Positions 49,870 through 61,993 of a stretch of DNA of 64,000 bases are shown here, one piece after another. Made by a program: the position numbers and the translations under genes. The notes under the pieces are model-generated. The model had not been told where the DNA came from. It saw only the letters and a list, made by a program, of their open reading frames with translations, and searched no databases. Origin of the DNA: Cellulomonas sp. NS3 (GTDB lineage: Bacteria; Actinomycetota; Actinomycetes; Actinomycetales; Cellulomonadaceae); NCBI RefSeq assembly GCF_024757985.1, contig NZ_CP103289.1:3472001-3536000 (forward strand). Reading direction: 5' to 3'. Each line of letters begins with the position of its first letter. Within the stretch, counting starts at the first letter, position 1.

Positions 49870-50823
49870 TCAGCGCTCCGCGGCGCTCCACGCGATGCCG
49901 TCGAGGATGTCGTGCTCGGAGGTCACCACGTGCGTGAGCTCTCCCCCGGCCGCCGCGACGTCGTCGCGCACGCGGGCGACCACGTCGTGCCACACGAGCG
50001 CCCCGGCGCCGATGACGTCGACCCGGCCCGGGTGCATGAACCCGAGCGCCGCCCGCGACGCCCGGTCGCGCGCGAGCAGGTCGTCGCACGCCGCGAGGAC
50101 CTGGTCGATCGGCAGCACCGACCCATCGATCCGGGCGGGGTCGTACGCGGGCAGGCCGAGCGCGTGGGCGGTCACGGTCGTCACCGAGCCGGCGAGGCCG
50201 ACGAGGGTGACCGCCTTGCCGAGCGGGACGACGCCCGCGGCGACGTCGAGCGCGGCCGCGACGTCGGCCCGCGCCGCCGCGACCTCGGCGCCCGTCGGGG
50301 GGTCGCTGCGCAGGTGGCGCTCCGTGAGCCGGACGCAGCCCACGTCCATCGAGTACGCGGCCTCGGGAGCGTCGGTCCCGAGCACGAGCTCGGTCGAGCC
50401 GCCGCCGAGGTCGACGACGAGGAACGGTCCCGGGTGCAGGCCCGCGAGCACGCCCGTCGCCCCGCGGAACGACAGGGCCGCCTCCTCCTCGCCCTCGACG
50501 ACCTCCGGCTCGACGCCCAGCGCGTCACGCACGCCGTCGACGAAGTCCGCGCGGTTCTCTGCGTCGCGCGATGCCGACGTCGCCACGAAGCGGATCCGCT
50601 CGACACCGAGCCCGTCGCACACCGCGCCGTAGCGCCGGGCCGCGTCGAGCGTGCGCGCGAGCGCCTCCGGGGCGATCCGGCCCGTGCGGTCGACCCCCTG
50701 GCCGAGGCGGACGACCTCCATGCGGCGGTCGAGGTCCGTGAGGGTCCCCGCCTCGACGTCGACGTCCGCGACGAGGAGTCGGATCGAGTTGGTCCCGCAG
50801 TCGATGGCTGCCACACGCGTCAT
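49870..50823 (-). CDS. ppx: Ppx/GppA phosphatase family (exopolyphosphatase-like)
   Basis: 317 residues, the short two-domain actinobacterial form. Actin-like ATPase fold: phosphate-1 loop IDCGTNSIRLLVAD (~7-20), YSMDVGCVRLTER, the phosphate-2 loop VVDLGGGSTELVLG (~139-152) and GLAGSVTTVTAHAL (adenosine region). Hydrolyses terminal phosphate of polyphosphate or the 5' phosphate of pppGpp; actinobacterial members (Ppx1/Ppx2) differ in preference and this cannot be settled by eye. Lies downstream of DUF501 in the conserved eno-ftsB-DUF501-ppx order. Confidence 0.93.
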   Translation of the reverse strand: MTRVAAIDCGTNSIRLLVADVDVEAGTLTDLDRRMEVVRLGQGVDRTGRIAPEALARTLDAARRYGAVCDGLGVERIRFVATSASRDAENRADFVDGVRDALGVEPEVVEGEEEAALSFRGATGVLAGLHPGPFLVVDLGGGSTELVLGTDAPEAAYSMDVGCVRLTERHLRSDPPTGAEVAAARADVAAALDVAAGVVPLGKAVTLVGLAGSVTTVTAHALGLPAYDPARIDGSVLPIDQVLAACDDLLARDRASRAALGFMHPGRVDVIGAGALVWHDVVARVRDDVAAAGGELTHVVTSEHDILDGIAWSAAER

Positions 50824-50865
50824 GGCGGCATCCTCGCACCCGACGCCGCCGAGCGCCGCGCCCGC

Positions 50866-51438
50866 TCAGCAGGTGCAGCGGTCGGGACGCCACACGTCGC
50901 GGAGCATCACGAGCACCTCGTCGCCGACCGGGTTGACGCCCGGCCCGGCCGCGAGCGCGTGCCCGACGAGGACGTGCAGGCACTTCACCCGGGTCGGCAT
51001 GCCGCCGGCGGAGACGCCCGCGATCTCGGGCACCTCGCCGAGCGCCTCCCGGTCGCGCAGGTACGCCTCGTGCGCGCCGCGGTAGGCGCGCGCGAGCTCG
51101 TCGTCCTCCGTGAGGCGCGCCGTCAGCTCCTTCATCAGGCCGCTCGCCTCGAGCGTGGAGACGGCCGCGACCGCCGGCGGGCAGGTCAGGTAGTACGTCG
51201 TCGGGAACGGCGTGCCGTCGTCCAGGCGCGGCGCGGTCCGCACGACGAGCGGGCGCCCGCACACGCAGCGCGCCGCGATGCCGACGACCCCGCGCGGCGG
51301 GCGGCCGAGCTGCTCGGCGAGCACCGCGACGTCGGCCTCGGACACCTCCGGCGCGTCGGCGCGCGCACGCGGCACGTCCGCGGCGGGAGGCGGGACGTCG
51401 CTCGGGTCGACGGTGCCGGCGACGGGGTTCTCGCTCAC
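50866..51438 (-). CDS. DUF501 protein
   Basis: 190 residues from GTG 51438. After a ~45-residue Pro/Ala/Asp-rich leader the DUF501 core is clear: DVAVLAEQLGRPPRGVVGIAARCVCGRPLVVRTAPRLDDGTPFPTTYYLTCPP in pieces, AVSTLEASGLMKE and GGMPTRVKCLHVLVGHALAAGPGVNPVGDEVL, ending DRCTC. The CVCG, TCP, KCLH and CTC cysteines suggest a metal site. The family is confined to actinobacteria and its function is unknown. An internal start at the VSEADVAVL region is possible. The conserved position between divIC/ftsB and ppx is the strongest support for the call. Confidence 0.9.
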   Translation of the reverse strand: MSENPVAGTVDPSDVPPPAADVPRARADAPEVSEADVAVLAEQLGRPPRGVVGIAARCVCGRPLVVRTAPRLDDGTPFPTTYYLTCPPAVAAVSTLEASGLMKELTARLTEDDELARAYRGAHEAYLRDREALGEVPEIAGVSAGGMPTRVKCLHVLVGHALAAGPGVNPVGDEVLVMLRDVWRPDRCTC

Positions 51439-51482
51439 GGGACGTCCGTTCGGGCTCGCCCCCGCTCGGCGAGGGTCGGTGG

Positions 51483-52223
51483 TCAGGGGGTCGGGGCCGG
51501 CTCGTCGCCGGCCGGCGCCTGCCCATTGTCCCCCGGCGCGGGCTGCTCCCCGTCCGCCTCCGGCTCGAGCGCGGCCTCCCCGGCGATCCGCACCGAGTCC
51601 CACACCACCGAGTACCAGGGCTGCGTCGAGTCGTCGCCGAGCACCGGCCCGCTGCCCTGCGCCGGGATCTCGGGAGCGGTCGGCTCGGGCACGACCTCCG
51701 GGTCGCGCACGCGGTAGGCCGTCTCGCCCGGCAGCACGAACGCGAGCCGGTCGCGCGCCTGCGCGATCACGTACTGCTCGTCGTCCCACCGCGCGAGGTC
51801 CGCCTCGAGGTCCTCGTTGCGCTGACGCGCCTCGGCGACCTTGACGTGCAGCTGCTCGAGCTCGACGCGCTGCGCGAGGTAGGAGCGCAGGGTCGGGAAG
51901 ACGAGGATGAACGCGAGCAGGCTCACGACGCCGAGCACCATGACGCGCACCGTGAACAGCCGCGGCACGCGCACCTGGACGCTCTCCGTGCGGGGCACCC
52001 CGCGGGGCGGCGTGGACGCACCGCGCGACGCAGGACGCGCGCCGGACGGGCGGGTCGCCGCGCGCGGCGCGACGGGAGTCGACCCGGTGCGCGGCACGGG
52101 TGGGCGTCCGCTCACGACGCGGTTCGCCCCCGTGCGCGGGCCGCTGGGGCGCGACGCGGCTCCCCCGGCCCGCGGACCGGCGCCCTTGCCCGGGCTGGGC
52201 GAGGCAGGGCGGCGCGGGGACAT
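51483..52223 (-). CDS. ftsB: Septum formation initiator family (FtsB/DivIC)
   Basis: 246 residues from ATG 52223. Long basic Pro/Arg/Ser-rich cytoplasmic N-terminus (~88 residues), one transmembrane helix (~88-108, VLGVVSLLAFILVFPTL), a coiled coil (YLAQRVELEQLHVKVAEARQRNEDLEADLARW in pieces), then the conserved DDEQYVIAQARDRLAFVLPGE motif of the septum-initiator family and an acidic C-terminal extension. It belongs to the divisome FtsQLB subcomplex. A GTG ten codons upstream (52253) is possible. No Shine-Dalgarno precedes 52223, but CACAAT at -12 to -7 may be a -10 for a leaderless message. Downstream of eno, as in most actinobacteria. Confidence 0.92.
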   Translation of the reverse strand: MSPRRPASPSPGKGAGPRAGGAASRPSGPRTGANRVVSGRPPVPRTGSTPVAPRAATRPSGARPASRGASTPPRGVPRTESVQVRVPRLFTVRVMVLGVVSLLAFILVFPTLRSYLAQRVELEQLHVKVAEARQRNEDLEADLARWDDEQYVIAQARDRLAFVLPGETAYRVRDPEVVPEPTAPEIPAQGSGPVLGDDSTQPWYSVVWDSVRIAGEAALEPEADGEQPAPGDNGQAPAGDEPAPTP

Positions 52224-52329
52224 GTGTCGATTGTGCCCCGGGCCGGGCTGCACGCACCGCAGGCGGGCCGCTCGCCGTGTCCGTCACCCGTCCGTGGGAG
52301 ACGAGCCGACGCCGGACGTGCCGGGTCCC

Positions 52330-52377
52330 GGCACGCCGGAGGCCGGCGACCACGTGGGTCGCCGGCCTCCGGGTGCC
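52330..52377 (-). terminator. Long hairpin downstream of eno
   Basis: Sixteen-bp perfect core stem (52336-52351 with 52357-52372) and a 5-base loop. Adding GGCAC/GTGCC outside a one-base bulge lengthens it to 21 pairs (52330-52377). It stands about 45 bases past the eno stop and 107 bases before the ftsB start. So eno can be transcribed separately from ftsB. Confidence 0.75.
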
Positions 52378-52421
52378 GCGGCGTCAGGCGCTCACGCGCG
52401 CTGCCGCCTCAGGCGCAGGGC

Positions 52422-55352
<2,931 letters not shown>

Positions 55353-55356
<4 letters not shown>

Positions 55357-55691
55357 CGCGCCGCTCCGTCCTCGGTCGGGGCGGCGTCCGCCGCGGCTGC
55401 GGCCGGCCGGGGCCGGGCCTTGAACATCTCGAGCATCCGGTCGGTCACGACATAGCCGCCGACGACGTTCATCGCGGCGAACGCGGCCGCGACGAAGGTC
55501 AGGACGTACGCGAGCGGGTCGTCGGCGACGGCCGCGACGAGGATCGCGCCCACGAGCACGACGCCGTGGATCGAGTTCGCGCCGGACATCATCGGGGTGT
55601 GCAGCGTGGCGGGGATCTTGCTGATGACCTCGAAGCCGACGAGCAGCGCGAGGACGAACAGGGCCAGGTTGCTGAGCAGCTCGGCGCTCAT
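55353..55691 (-). CDS. pntAb: NAD(P) transhydrogenase subunit alpha part 2
   Basis: 112 residues with three transmembrane helices and HTPMMSGANSIHGVVLVG, the conserved membrane segment of the alpha subunit C-terminus, followed by NVVGGYVVTDRMLEMFK. Ala/Pro-rich tail after that. It starts two bases before the end of pntAa's stop (one-base gap) and overlaps pntB (55353-55356). Contributes to the proton channel of domain II. Confidence 0.95.
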
Positions 55692-55692
55692 C

Positions 55693-56871
55693 TCACTCCC
55701 CTTCCGGGAGGCTCGCGGGGGTGGTCGGGGCGGGGCCCTGCGTCGCGGCCCGGAGGTCGGCGGGCGCCGCGGGCCGGACCCAGACGGCGCCCACGACCTC
55801 GTCCTGCGGGTCGAGCGCGAGCGCGCCGTCCCGCACCACGGCCGCGAGGAGCGCGGTGACGTTGCGCGCGTAGGCCGCCGACGCGCCGGTCGGCATCTGC
55901 GCCGGCAGGTCGCCCGCCCCGATGACCGTGACGCCGCCCTCGGTCAGGACCCGCTGCCCGGGGACCGAGCCGTCGACGTTGCCGCCGAGCGGCCCGGACG
56001 CGAGGTCGACGACGACCGAGCCCGGCCTCATCGCCGCGAGCGTCTCGGCCGTGACCAGCACGGGCGGGCGCCCGCCGGGCACCTGCGCCGTCGTGATCAC
56101 CACGTCGAACGTGCGGATCTGCTGCCCGAGCTCGGCCTGCTGGAGCGCCTGCTCCTCGGGGGTGAGCGCCCGGGCGTAGCCGCCCTCGCCCGCACCCGCC
56201 GTCACGGACGTGCGCAGGAAGCCGGCGCCGAGCGACGTGACCTCCTCCCGGGCCGCGGGCCGGACGTCGTAGCCGCTGACCTGCGCGCCGAGCCGGCGTG
56301 CGGTCCCGATCGCCTGCAGGCCGGCCACGCCGGCGCCGAGCACGAGCACCGTCGCGGGCCGTGCGGTCCCGGCGGCCGTGATCATCATCGGCACGTACCG
56401 CCCGAACGCCTCGGCCGCGACGAGCGCCGCGCGGTAGCCGGCGACGGACGCCTGCGAGCTCAGCGCGTCCATGGTCTGCGCCCGCGAGAGGGTGCGCGGG
56501 AGGAGGTCGAGCGACAGCACGACGACCCCGCGGGCGGCGAGCTCGTCGAGCCCCGCCCGGGCGTCACCGCGCGCGTCGAGCAGCCCGATCAGCACCTGCC
56601 CGGGCCGCAGCCGGTCGAGCACCGTGGGCTCGGGGCGACGCACCGCGAGGAGGACGTCGGCGGCCGCGAGCACGGCGTCGAGCGTGTCGACCTTGGCGCC
56701 GGCGGCGACGTACGCGTCGTCGGGGTGGAACGCCCGCGCCCCTGCTCCGGACTCCAGGAGCACCTCGTAGCCGTCCGCGACGAGCCGGGCCACCACCTCG
56801 GGGACGAGCGCGACGCGCTGCTCCCCCGCCGCGCGCTCCACGAGCGCCGCCACCGTCAGTGCCGTCGTCAT
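55693..56871 (-). CDS. pntAa: NAD(P) transhydrogenase subunit alpha part 1
   Basis: 392-residue cytoplasmic NAD(H)-binding subunit. Alanine-dehydrogenase/PNT fold: EQRVALVPEVVARLVADGYEV (~17-38), SLDLLPRTLSRAQTMDALSSQASVAGYRA in pieces with the RTLSRAQTMD and SSQA motifs, VLVLGAGVAGLQAIGTARRLGA (nucleotide fold, ~172), and GRPPVLVT after the mobile-loop region. Starts ATG 56871. First gene of the operon; the 133-base gap to mazG holds no gene and likely the promoter. Confidence 0.95.
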   Translation of the reverse strand: MTTALTVAALVERAAGEQRVALVPEVVARLVADGYEVLLESGAGARAFHPDDAYVAAGAKVDTLDAVLAAADVLLAVRRPEPTVLDRLRPGQVLIGLLDARGDARAGLDELAARGVVVLSLDLLPRTLSRAQTMDALSSQASVAGYRAALVAAEAFGRYVPMMITAAGTARPATVLVLGAGVAGLQAIGTARRLGAQVSGYDVRPAAREEVTSLGAGFLRTSVTAGAGEGGYARALTPEEQALQQAELGQQIRTFDVVITTAQVPGGRPPVLVTAETLAAMRPGSVVVDLASGPLGGNVDGSVPGQRVLTEGGVTVIGAGDLPAQMPTGASAAYARNVTALLAAVVRDGALALDPQDEVVGAVWVRPAAPADLRAATQGPAPTTPASLPEGE

Positions 56872-57004
56872 GCGACCTCGCTCTCGCCCGTGCGGGCCGC
56901 TGCGCCTGTGCGCCGCGGCGGCCTCGCTGCCGTCCTCCTACGGTGACATCGTGGCGCTCCGCGCGTCGCGCGACCCCGGACCTCCGTCCCGGGCAAGCGC
57001 TTCC

Positions 57005-57850
57005 CTACTGCTCGGCGGAAGAGCGCTCGATCTGCTGCACCTGCTGCTCGACGCCGCGGACGGCTGCCCGCAGCGCCGACTCGGCGTCGACGCCCAGCTC
57101 GTCGGCCGTCGCGACGACCTCGAGCAGCCGGCGCCCCACCTCCGCCTCCTGCCACCCGGCCGCGGCCGGGTCCGCCGGCGACGTGACCTGGGCGTCGGAG
57201 CGCCAGCCGGTCGCCGCCGCTCCCGTGAGCTCCAGGCCGGCCCTGCGCGCCCGGCCGAGCACCTTCTGGCCCCGGGCGAGCGCCCCGAGCGCGAGCGGGA
57301 CGCCGTCGAGCACCGACGTCCGCTGCTTCTCCGCGCGCTTGATCCGGTCCCACTGCACGTGGAGGTCACCGACGGGTGCGGTGGCGTCCGCGCCGGCCGC
57401 GTACGCTGCCCGCTCCGGGCCGCGGCCGTCGGCACCGGCCGCGGGAGCGGCGTCCGCGCCCCCTCCGTCCGCCCGGGCCCCGGCGTCCGGGCCGTCGGTG
57501 CCCACCGCGCCGTCCGCGCCGAACACGTGCGGGTGCCGCCGCACGAGCTTGGCGGTGATCCCGCGCGCGACGTCGTCCAGGTCGAACGGCTCGGTCGGGT
57601 GCTCCTGCGCGATGCGCGCGTGGAAGACGACCTGGAGCAGGAGGTCACCGAGCTCCTCGCGCAGGTCCGCGCGGTCGCCCGCCTCGATCGCCTCCGCGAC
57701 CTCGTAGGCCTCCTCGAGCGCGTACGGCACGAGGCTCGCGTGGGTCTGCTGCGCGTCCCACGGGCACCCGCCCGGCGAGCGGAGCCGGTCCATCGTCGCG
57801 ACGAGGTCGCGCACGCCGTCGCCCGGCCGGCCGGGACCCGCGGCGGTCAC
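57005..57850 (-). CDS. mazG: Nucleoside triphosphate pyrophosphohydrolase MazG
   Basis: 281 residues from GTG 57850. Hydrolyses (d)NTPs, including damaged or stress nucleotides, to NMP and pyrophosphate. First MazG domain (~12-105): [27 protein letters not shown] and [19 protein letters not shown], with the metal-binding EExxE and ELGD acidic residues, then [12 protein letters not shown] Gly/Ala/Asp-rich insertion (~112-155) separates it from a second, weaker domain: [11 protein letters not shown] and the C-terminal [23 protein letters not shown]. The start overlaps the stop of the upstream lipoprotein gene (GTGA, 57847-57850). Confidence 0.93.
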   Translation of the reverse strand: MTAAGPGRPGDGVRDLVATMDRLRSPGGCPWDAQQTHASLVPYALEEAYEVAEAIEAGDRADLREELGDLLLQVVFHARIAQEHPTEPFDLDDVARGITAKLVRRHPHVFGADGAVGTDGPDAGARADGGGADAAPAAGADGRGPERAAYAAGADATAPVGDLHVQWDRIKRAEKQRTSVLDGVPLALGALARGQKVLGRARRAGLELTGAAATGWRSDAQVTSPADPAAAGWQEAEVGRRLLEVVATADELGVDAESALRAAVRGVEQQVQQIERSSAEQ

Positions 57851-58437
57851 TCGACCGCGGTCTCGTCGTCGCTCGTCACGAGCCACGGCCGGTCGACCGC
57901 GACGAGCTCGTTGCCCTCGTCGACGGTGCCGAACCGCGGGCTGACCTCGACGTCGAGCTCGCTGAGCTCGAGCTGCAGGTCGGGGATGAGCGTCTGCGCG
58001 TCGGGGAGCCCCGTGAGCTGCTCCCAGACGAGCAGGTACCGCGACACCGAGACCGCCGGCTCGCCGAACTCCTCCGTCGGCACCTCGAGCTGGGCCGCCG
58101 CGTCGGTCAGCTGGGCGCGCGCCGCCTGGTCGGACACCGCGACCCCGTGCTCCTGGGCGAAGGCGCGGATCGTCGGCTCCTGGACGAGCACCGCGAGCAC
58201 GTTCTCGGACGTCGCGCCCTCGAAGAACGGGGAGAGCTGCGCGACGGCCGTGTGCACGTCCTCGACGGCGATGACCCGGCCGTCGACGACCGCCGCGGCC
58301 CCCGGCTGCCCGGTGCACCCCGCGAGGGTCACCGCGGCCACGAGCCCCAGCACCGCGCCCGTGCGCAGCCGTGCACGCCGGCGCGTGCCGGGCCGCCGGC
58401 CTGCGTGCTCGTCCGGAACCGTCGTCACCGTCGTCAC
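57847..58437 (-). CDS. SurA-N-like lipoprotein
   Basis: 196 residues from GTG 58437, with GGAGG seven bases upstream. Basic N-terminus, hydrophobic helix and a lipobox LAGC near residue 39, so the mature protein is probably anchored outside the membrane. After the Cys, [22 protein letters not shown] and a helical region [18 protein letters not shown] fit a SurA/PpiD N-terminal chaperone domain; there is no PPIase (rotamase) domain. The tail has [10 protein letters not shown]. The pairing with mazG (overlapping stop/start) is conserved in actinobacteria. Function: envelope chaperone-like, by family only. Confidence 0.85.
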   Translation of the reverse strand: MTTVTTVPDEHAGRRPGTRRRARLRTGAVLGLVAAVTLAGCTGQPGAAAVVDGRVIAVEDVHTAVAQLSPFFEGATSENVLAVLVQEPTIRAFAQEHGVAVSDQAARAQLTDAAAQLEVPTEEFGEPAVSVSRYLLVWEQLTGLPDAQTLIPDLQLELSELDVEVSPRFGTVDEGNELVAVDRPWLVTSDDETAVE

Positions 58438-58492
58438 CCTGGGACCTCCCGCGTCGTCGCTCGTGGATCGGGGCCCATCGTAGGCGCACGCC

Positions 58493-60163
58493 TCACGTCC
58501 GGGCTGACGCCGCCCGCCGCTCGTCCGCGGCGAGACCGGGGTGCACGCGCACGCAGTCCCGGCCGCCGTGCTTGGCGTCGTAGAGGGCGGAGTCCGCCGC
58601 GTCGACGAGCATGTCGGGGGCCCCGGTCGGGGACCGGGTCGCCGCGACGCCGATGCTGACCGTGCGCGCGCGGGGGGCACCGTCCGCCGACGCGCACGCG
58701 GGCGGTTCGGCGCACCGCGCGCGGACCGTCTCGGCGACGGATGCCGCCGCCGCGGTGTCGGCGCCGGGGAGCACGACGAGGAACTCCTCACCGCCCCAGC
58801 GCCCGACGAGGGCGTCCTCGGGCGTGACCTCGCACAGCAGCCGCGCGAGCTGCACGAGCACCTCGTCCCCGGCGCGGTGACCCCACCGGTCGTTCACCTG
58901 CTTGAAGTGGTCGACGTCGACCATGAGCACCGCGACCGACCCGCCCGGCCCCACCGACGCGGCCGGCCCGTGCGACGCGGCCATCGCCTCCGCGAGGCCG
59001 ACCATGAGGCGGCGGCGGTTCAGCAGCCCCGTCAGCGGGTCGCGCGACGCCTGCTCGGCCAGGTCCGCCCGGAGCACCTCGATCGTCCGCAGCTGCTCCC
59101 CCAGGCGCTCGTTCGCCGCCGCGAGCTCCCGGCGCTGCTCGTTGGCCTCCGTGACGTCGCGGCCCACGAGCACGACGCCGAGGTCCACCCCGCGGTTGTC
59201 CACCAGGCGCGACGAGCTCAGCTGCAGCTCGACCGTGCGGTCGTGACCGTGGACCACACGGTCCACGTCCCCGGACCCGGCGAGCAGGTCGCTCACGTCG
59301 AAGCCCCCGAGCGCCGACGACGCCGACGACCCGAGCAGCGTCGCGGGCCCCCCGGGGTTCATCGACCGGACGAACCGGTCCGCCGCGGGGTTGACGTCGA
59401 GGATCCGCCCGTCCGGGCTGACGACGATGACGTACTCGCCGATGCGGTCCACGACGAGGGCGCGCGCCACCGGGGCGAACGCGATGAGGTCCTGCCGGAA
59501 GATCGCCCAGGCCATGATCGCGCCGGTCGCGGCGAACCCGAGGGGAGTCGGCTGCGTGAGGCCCGGGAGCGCGTCGAAGACGCTCAGCACGTTCACGGCC
59601 ACCGGCACGAGCGACGCGAGCAGGACGCTGAGGTACTGGCGCCGGAAGACCTGCGGCGCCTTCCACCACCCGACCGCGAGCGTGACCATGCCGACGAGCA
59701 GCAGCCCGTAGCTGTACGCGGTGTGCACCCAGAAGGCCGGCCCGTGCTCCCACAGCTGCGGCGTCGCGAGCTCACCCGTGCCGGGGCCGTGGTAGAGCAG
59801 GCGGTGCCACGGGTTCGTCGCGGCGACTGCGGTCACGAGCACCGGCTCGACCGCTAGCAGCGCGAGCAGCCGCCGGCTCGGGGACCAGTCGCCGGTAGCG
59901 ACGCTGCGCGCGAGGACCGTGAACGCGAGGACGAGGAGCCCGATGCCCGGGTACACCGCGAGGCTGGCCACCGCGCTGACGGCGTCACCGGCGCCACCGG
60001 CCTGGAGCGCCGCGACGACGGACCACCAGCCGGCGCCGACCGCGACCGCCGCGAGGGACGTCGCCGTCACCGCCCGCCCGACGCGGTTGCGCCACGCGTA
60101 GACCGCGACGGTGGTGCACAGGATCGCCGACGCGACGTACACGGACGCGACGAGCGGACCCAT
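58493..60163 (-). CDS. Diguanylate cyclase, 7TM-PAS-GGDEF (first of tandem pair)
   Basis: 556 residues from ATG 60163 (GGAAGG upstream). N-terminal seven-helix membrane sensor (HisKA_7TM type, ~1-205; VTAVAATNPWHRLLYHG, WVHTAYSYGLLLVG), a PAS domain (~220-345; YVIVVSPDGRILDVNPAADRFV), a coiled linker and a GGDEF domain (~390-545; RDPLTGLLNRRRLMVG, DHFKQVNDRWGH, RWGGEEF around residue 456). GGEEF is catalytically competent. No RxxD inhibitory site is seen five residues before it. Makes c-di-GMP. No EAL or HD-GYP partner is in the window. Adjacent paralogue on the same strand. Confidence 0.92.
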   Translation of the reverse strand: MGPLVASVYVASAILCTTVAVYAWRNRVGRAVTATSLAAVAVGAGWWSVVAALQAGGAGDAVSAVASLAVYPGIGLLVLAFTVLARSVATGDWSPSRRLLALLAVEPVLVTAVAATNPWHRLLYHGPGTGELATPQLWEHGPAFWVHTAYSYGLLLVGMVTLAVGWWKAPQVFRRQYLSVLLASLVPVAVNVLSVFDALPGLTQPTPLGFAATGAIMAWAIFRQDLIAFAPVARALVVDRIGEYVIVVSPDGRILDVNPAADRFVRSMNPGGPATLLGSSASSALGGFDVSDLLAGSGDVDRVVHGHDRTVELQLSSSRLVDNRGVDLGVVLVGRDVTEANEQRRELAAANERLGEQLRTIEVLRADLAEQASRDPLTGLLNRRRLMVGLAEAMAASHGPAASVGPGGSVAVLMVDVDHFKQVNDRWGHRAGDEVLVQLARLLCEVTPEDALVGRWGGEEFLVVLPGADTAAAASVAETVRARCAEPPACASADGAPRARTVSIGVAATRSPTGAPDMLVDAADSALYDAKHGGRDCVRVHPGLAADERRAASART

Positions 60164-60280
60164 GCCCACCTTCCCGGGACTGCGCGGCCCGGCGGGCCCC
60201 GTCGACCTGCCCCATCGGCAGCCGGTCGGGAAAGGCAAGCCGTCGGCCGACCGCACGGTCAGGATCATCCGACCGCGCGC

Positions 60281-61993
60281 TCAGGCCCCGGCGACCTCGT
60301 CGGCGGCCTCGTCGGACCCGTCCGCGGCGTCGTCCGCCGGGTCGAGCCGCACGGGCCGGGCGGGCGCGCGCGAGCCGTCACCGGGCGGGGGCGCGCGCCG
60401 GACGAGGTTGCGCCCGTGGTCCTTCGCCTCGTACAGCGCCCGGTCGGCGGCGAGCAGGAGGTCCGTGACGGTCCCCCCGCTGACCGGGTAGGCCGCGACC
60501 CCGGCGCTGAGCGTGCACCGCACGACGCGCTCACCGCTGCCGAGGGGCTCCGCCTCGCACCGGCGGCGCAGCGTCTCGGCGAGCACGGCCCCCTCGGTCA
60601 GGTCGGCCCCCGGCACGACGACCACGAACTCCTCACCGCCCCAGCGCGCGGCGAGCGCACCCACGGGCACGCACTCGCGCAGCCGCTGCGCCATCGCGAT
60701 GAGCACCGCGTCGCCGGTCAGGTGACCGTGCTCGTCGTTCACGCGCTTGAACCGGTCGAGGTCGAGCACGACGACCGCGAGCGGCTCGCCGGCTCCGGCG
60801 GCCTCGCCGAGCATCGGGCCGAAGCGCTCCATGAGGTGGCGCCGGTTGTGCAGGTCGGTGAGGGGGTCGCGCACCGCCTGCTCGGCGAGGTCGCTGCGGA
60901 GCCGCTCGATGGTCGCGAGCTGCTCGACGAGCCGGGCCCGCTGCGCGTTGACCTCGGTCACGTCGCGCGCGACGAGCACGGTGCCGATCTCCCGCCCGCG
61001 CCCGTCGACGAGCGGCGACGCGCGCACCTCCAGGTCGACGGGCGTCCCGGCGACGACCAGCGTGAGGTGCGCGGGCTCGTCCTCCGCGGCGACGAGCCGG
61101 CCGTCGGCGTCGAACAGGCCCCAGCACGACATGACGACCCGCGCGGGCATCCCGATGAGCTGGGTGGTGCCGAGCCGTGGGCCGGCGGTCGCGACGAGCA
61201 GCTTGAGCGCCGCCGGGTTCGCGTCGATCAGGCGCCCGTCGGGGCTGAGCGCGATCACGGGGTCGCTGATGCGCTCGATGAGCACGTCGCGGGCGACGGG
61301 CGCGAACGCGATGAAGTCCTGCCGGAACATCGCGTTCCCGATGACCCCGGCCGTGACCGCGAAGCCGAGCGGCGTCGGGTCGCCCAGGTCGCCGAACGCG
61401 CCGGTGAGGTTGACGACGTTGACGAGCACCGGCACGACGGAGGCCAGCAGCAGGTTCCAGCGCTGGCGCCGGAACGCGGGCGGCGCCGTCCACCAGCCGC
61501 GCGCGACGAACACGAGGCCCGCCCCGATGAGCACGTAGGAGTACAGCGCGTGCAGCCAGAACAGCGGCGCTCGCTCCCACAGCATCGGGTCGCCGAGCGT
61601 CGCCGCCGCGGTGCCGGAGTAGAAGAGCTCGTGCCACGGGTTCGTCGCGGCGGTCACCGTCACGAGGATCGGCTCGACGCTCAGGCCCGCGAGCACCGCC
61701 CGGCTCGGCGCCCACCCCGTCCCCGTCGCGCTGCGGCCGAGGCACGCGAACGCCCCGACGGCGACGGCGACGCCCGGGAACGACGCGAGCGCGGCGACGG
61801 ACTGCACGCGCGGGTCGAACGGTCCGACGCTGATGGCGTCCGCGAGGCTCCACCACGCGCCGGCGACGGCGAGCACCCCGAGCGACGTCGCCGTCACCGT
61901 GCGCGGGCCCCGGCGCCGGAACGCGCCGATCGCGACCACGACGAACACCACGACGGCGGCCAGGTAGACGAGCAGGTGCACGACCGGGCTCAC
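60281..61993 (-). CDS. Diguanylate cyclase, 7TM-PAS-GGDEF (second of tandem pair)
   Basis: 570 residues from GTG 61993 (a second GTG lies four codons later at 61981). Same layout as its neighbour: 7TM sensor (~1-205; TVTAATNPWHELFYSG, WLHALYSYVLIGAG), PAS (~215-340; DPVIALSPDGRLIDANPAALKLL), coiled linker and GGDEF domain (RDPLTDLHNRRHLMERF, DRFKRVNDEHGHLTGD, RWGGEEF around residue 450). No RxxD I-site. The C-terminal tail is Asp/Ala/Pro-rich. The two genes are separated by 117 bases and look like a tandem duplication followed by divergence. Signal unknown; the sensor is of the type also found in histidine kinases. Confidence 0.92.
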   Translation of the reverse strand: MSPVVHLLVYLAAVVVFVVVAIGAFRRRGPRTVTATSLGVLAVAGAWWSLADAISVGPFDPRVQSVAALASFPGVAVAVGAFACLGRSATGTGWAPSRAVLAGLSVEPILVTVTAATNPWHELFYSGTAAATLGDPMLWERAPLFWLHALYSYVLIGAGLVFVARGWWTAPPAFRRQRWNLLLASVVPVLVNVVNLTGAFGDLGDPTPLGFAVTAGVIGNAMFRQDFIAFAPVARDVLIERISDPVIALSPDGRLIDANPAALKLLVATAGPRLGTTQLIGMPARVVMSCWGLFDADGRLVAAEDEPAHLTLVVAGTPVDLEVRASPLVDGRGREIGTVLVARDVTEVNAQRARLVEQLATIERLRSDLAEQAVRDPLTDLHNRRHLMERFGPMLGEAAGAGEPLAVVVLDLDRFKRVNDEHGHLTGDAVLIAMAQRLRECVPVGALAARWGGEEFVVVVPGADLTEGAVLAETLRRRCEAEPLGSGERVVRCTLSAGVAAYPVSGGTVTDLLLAADRALYEAKDHGRNLVRRAPPPGDGSRAPARPVRLDPADDAADGSDEAADEVAGA

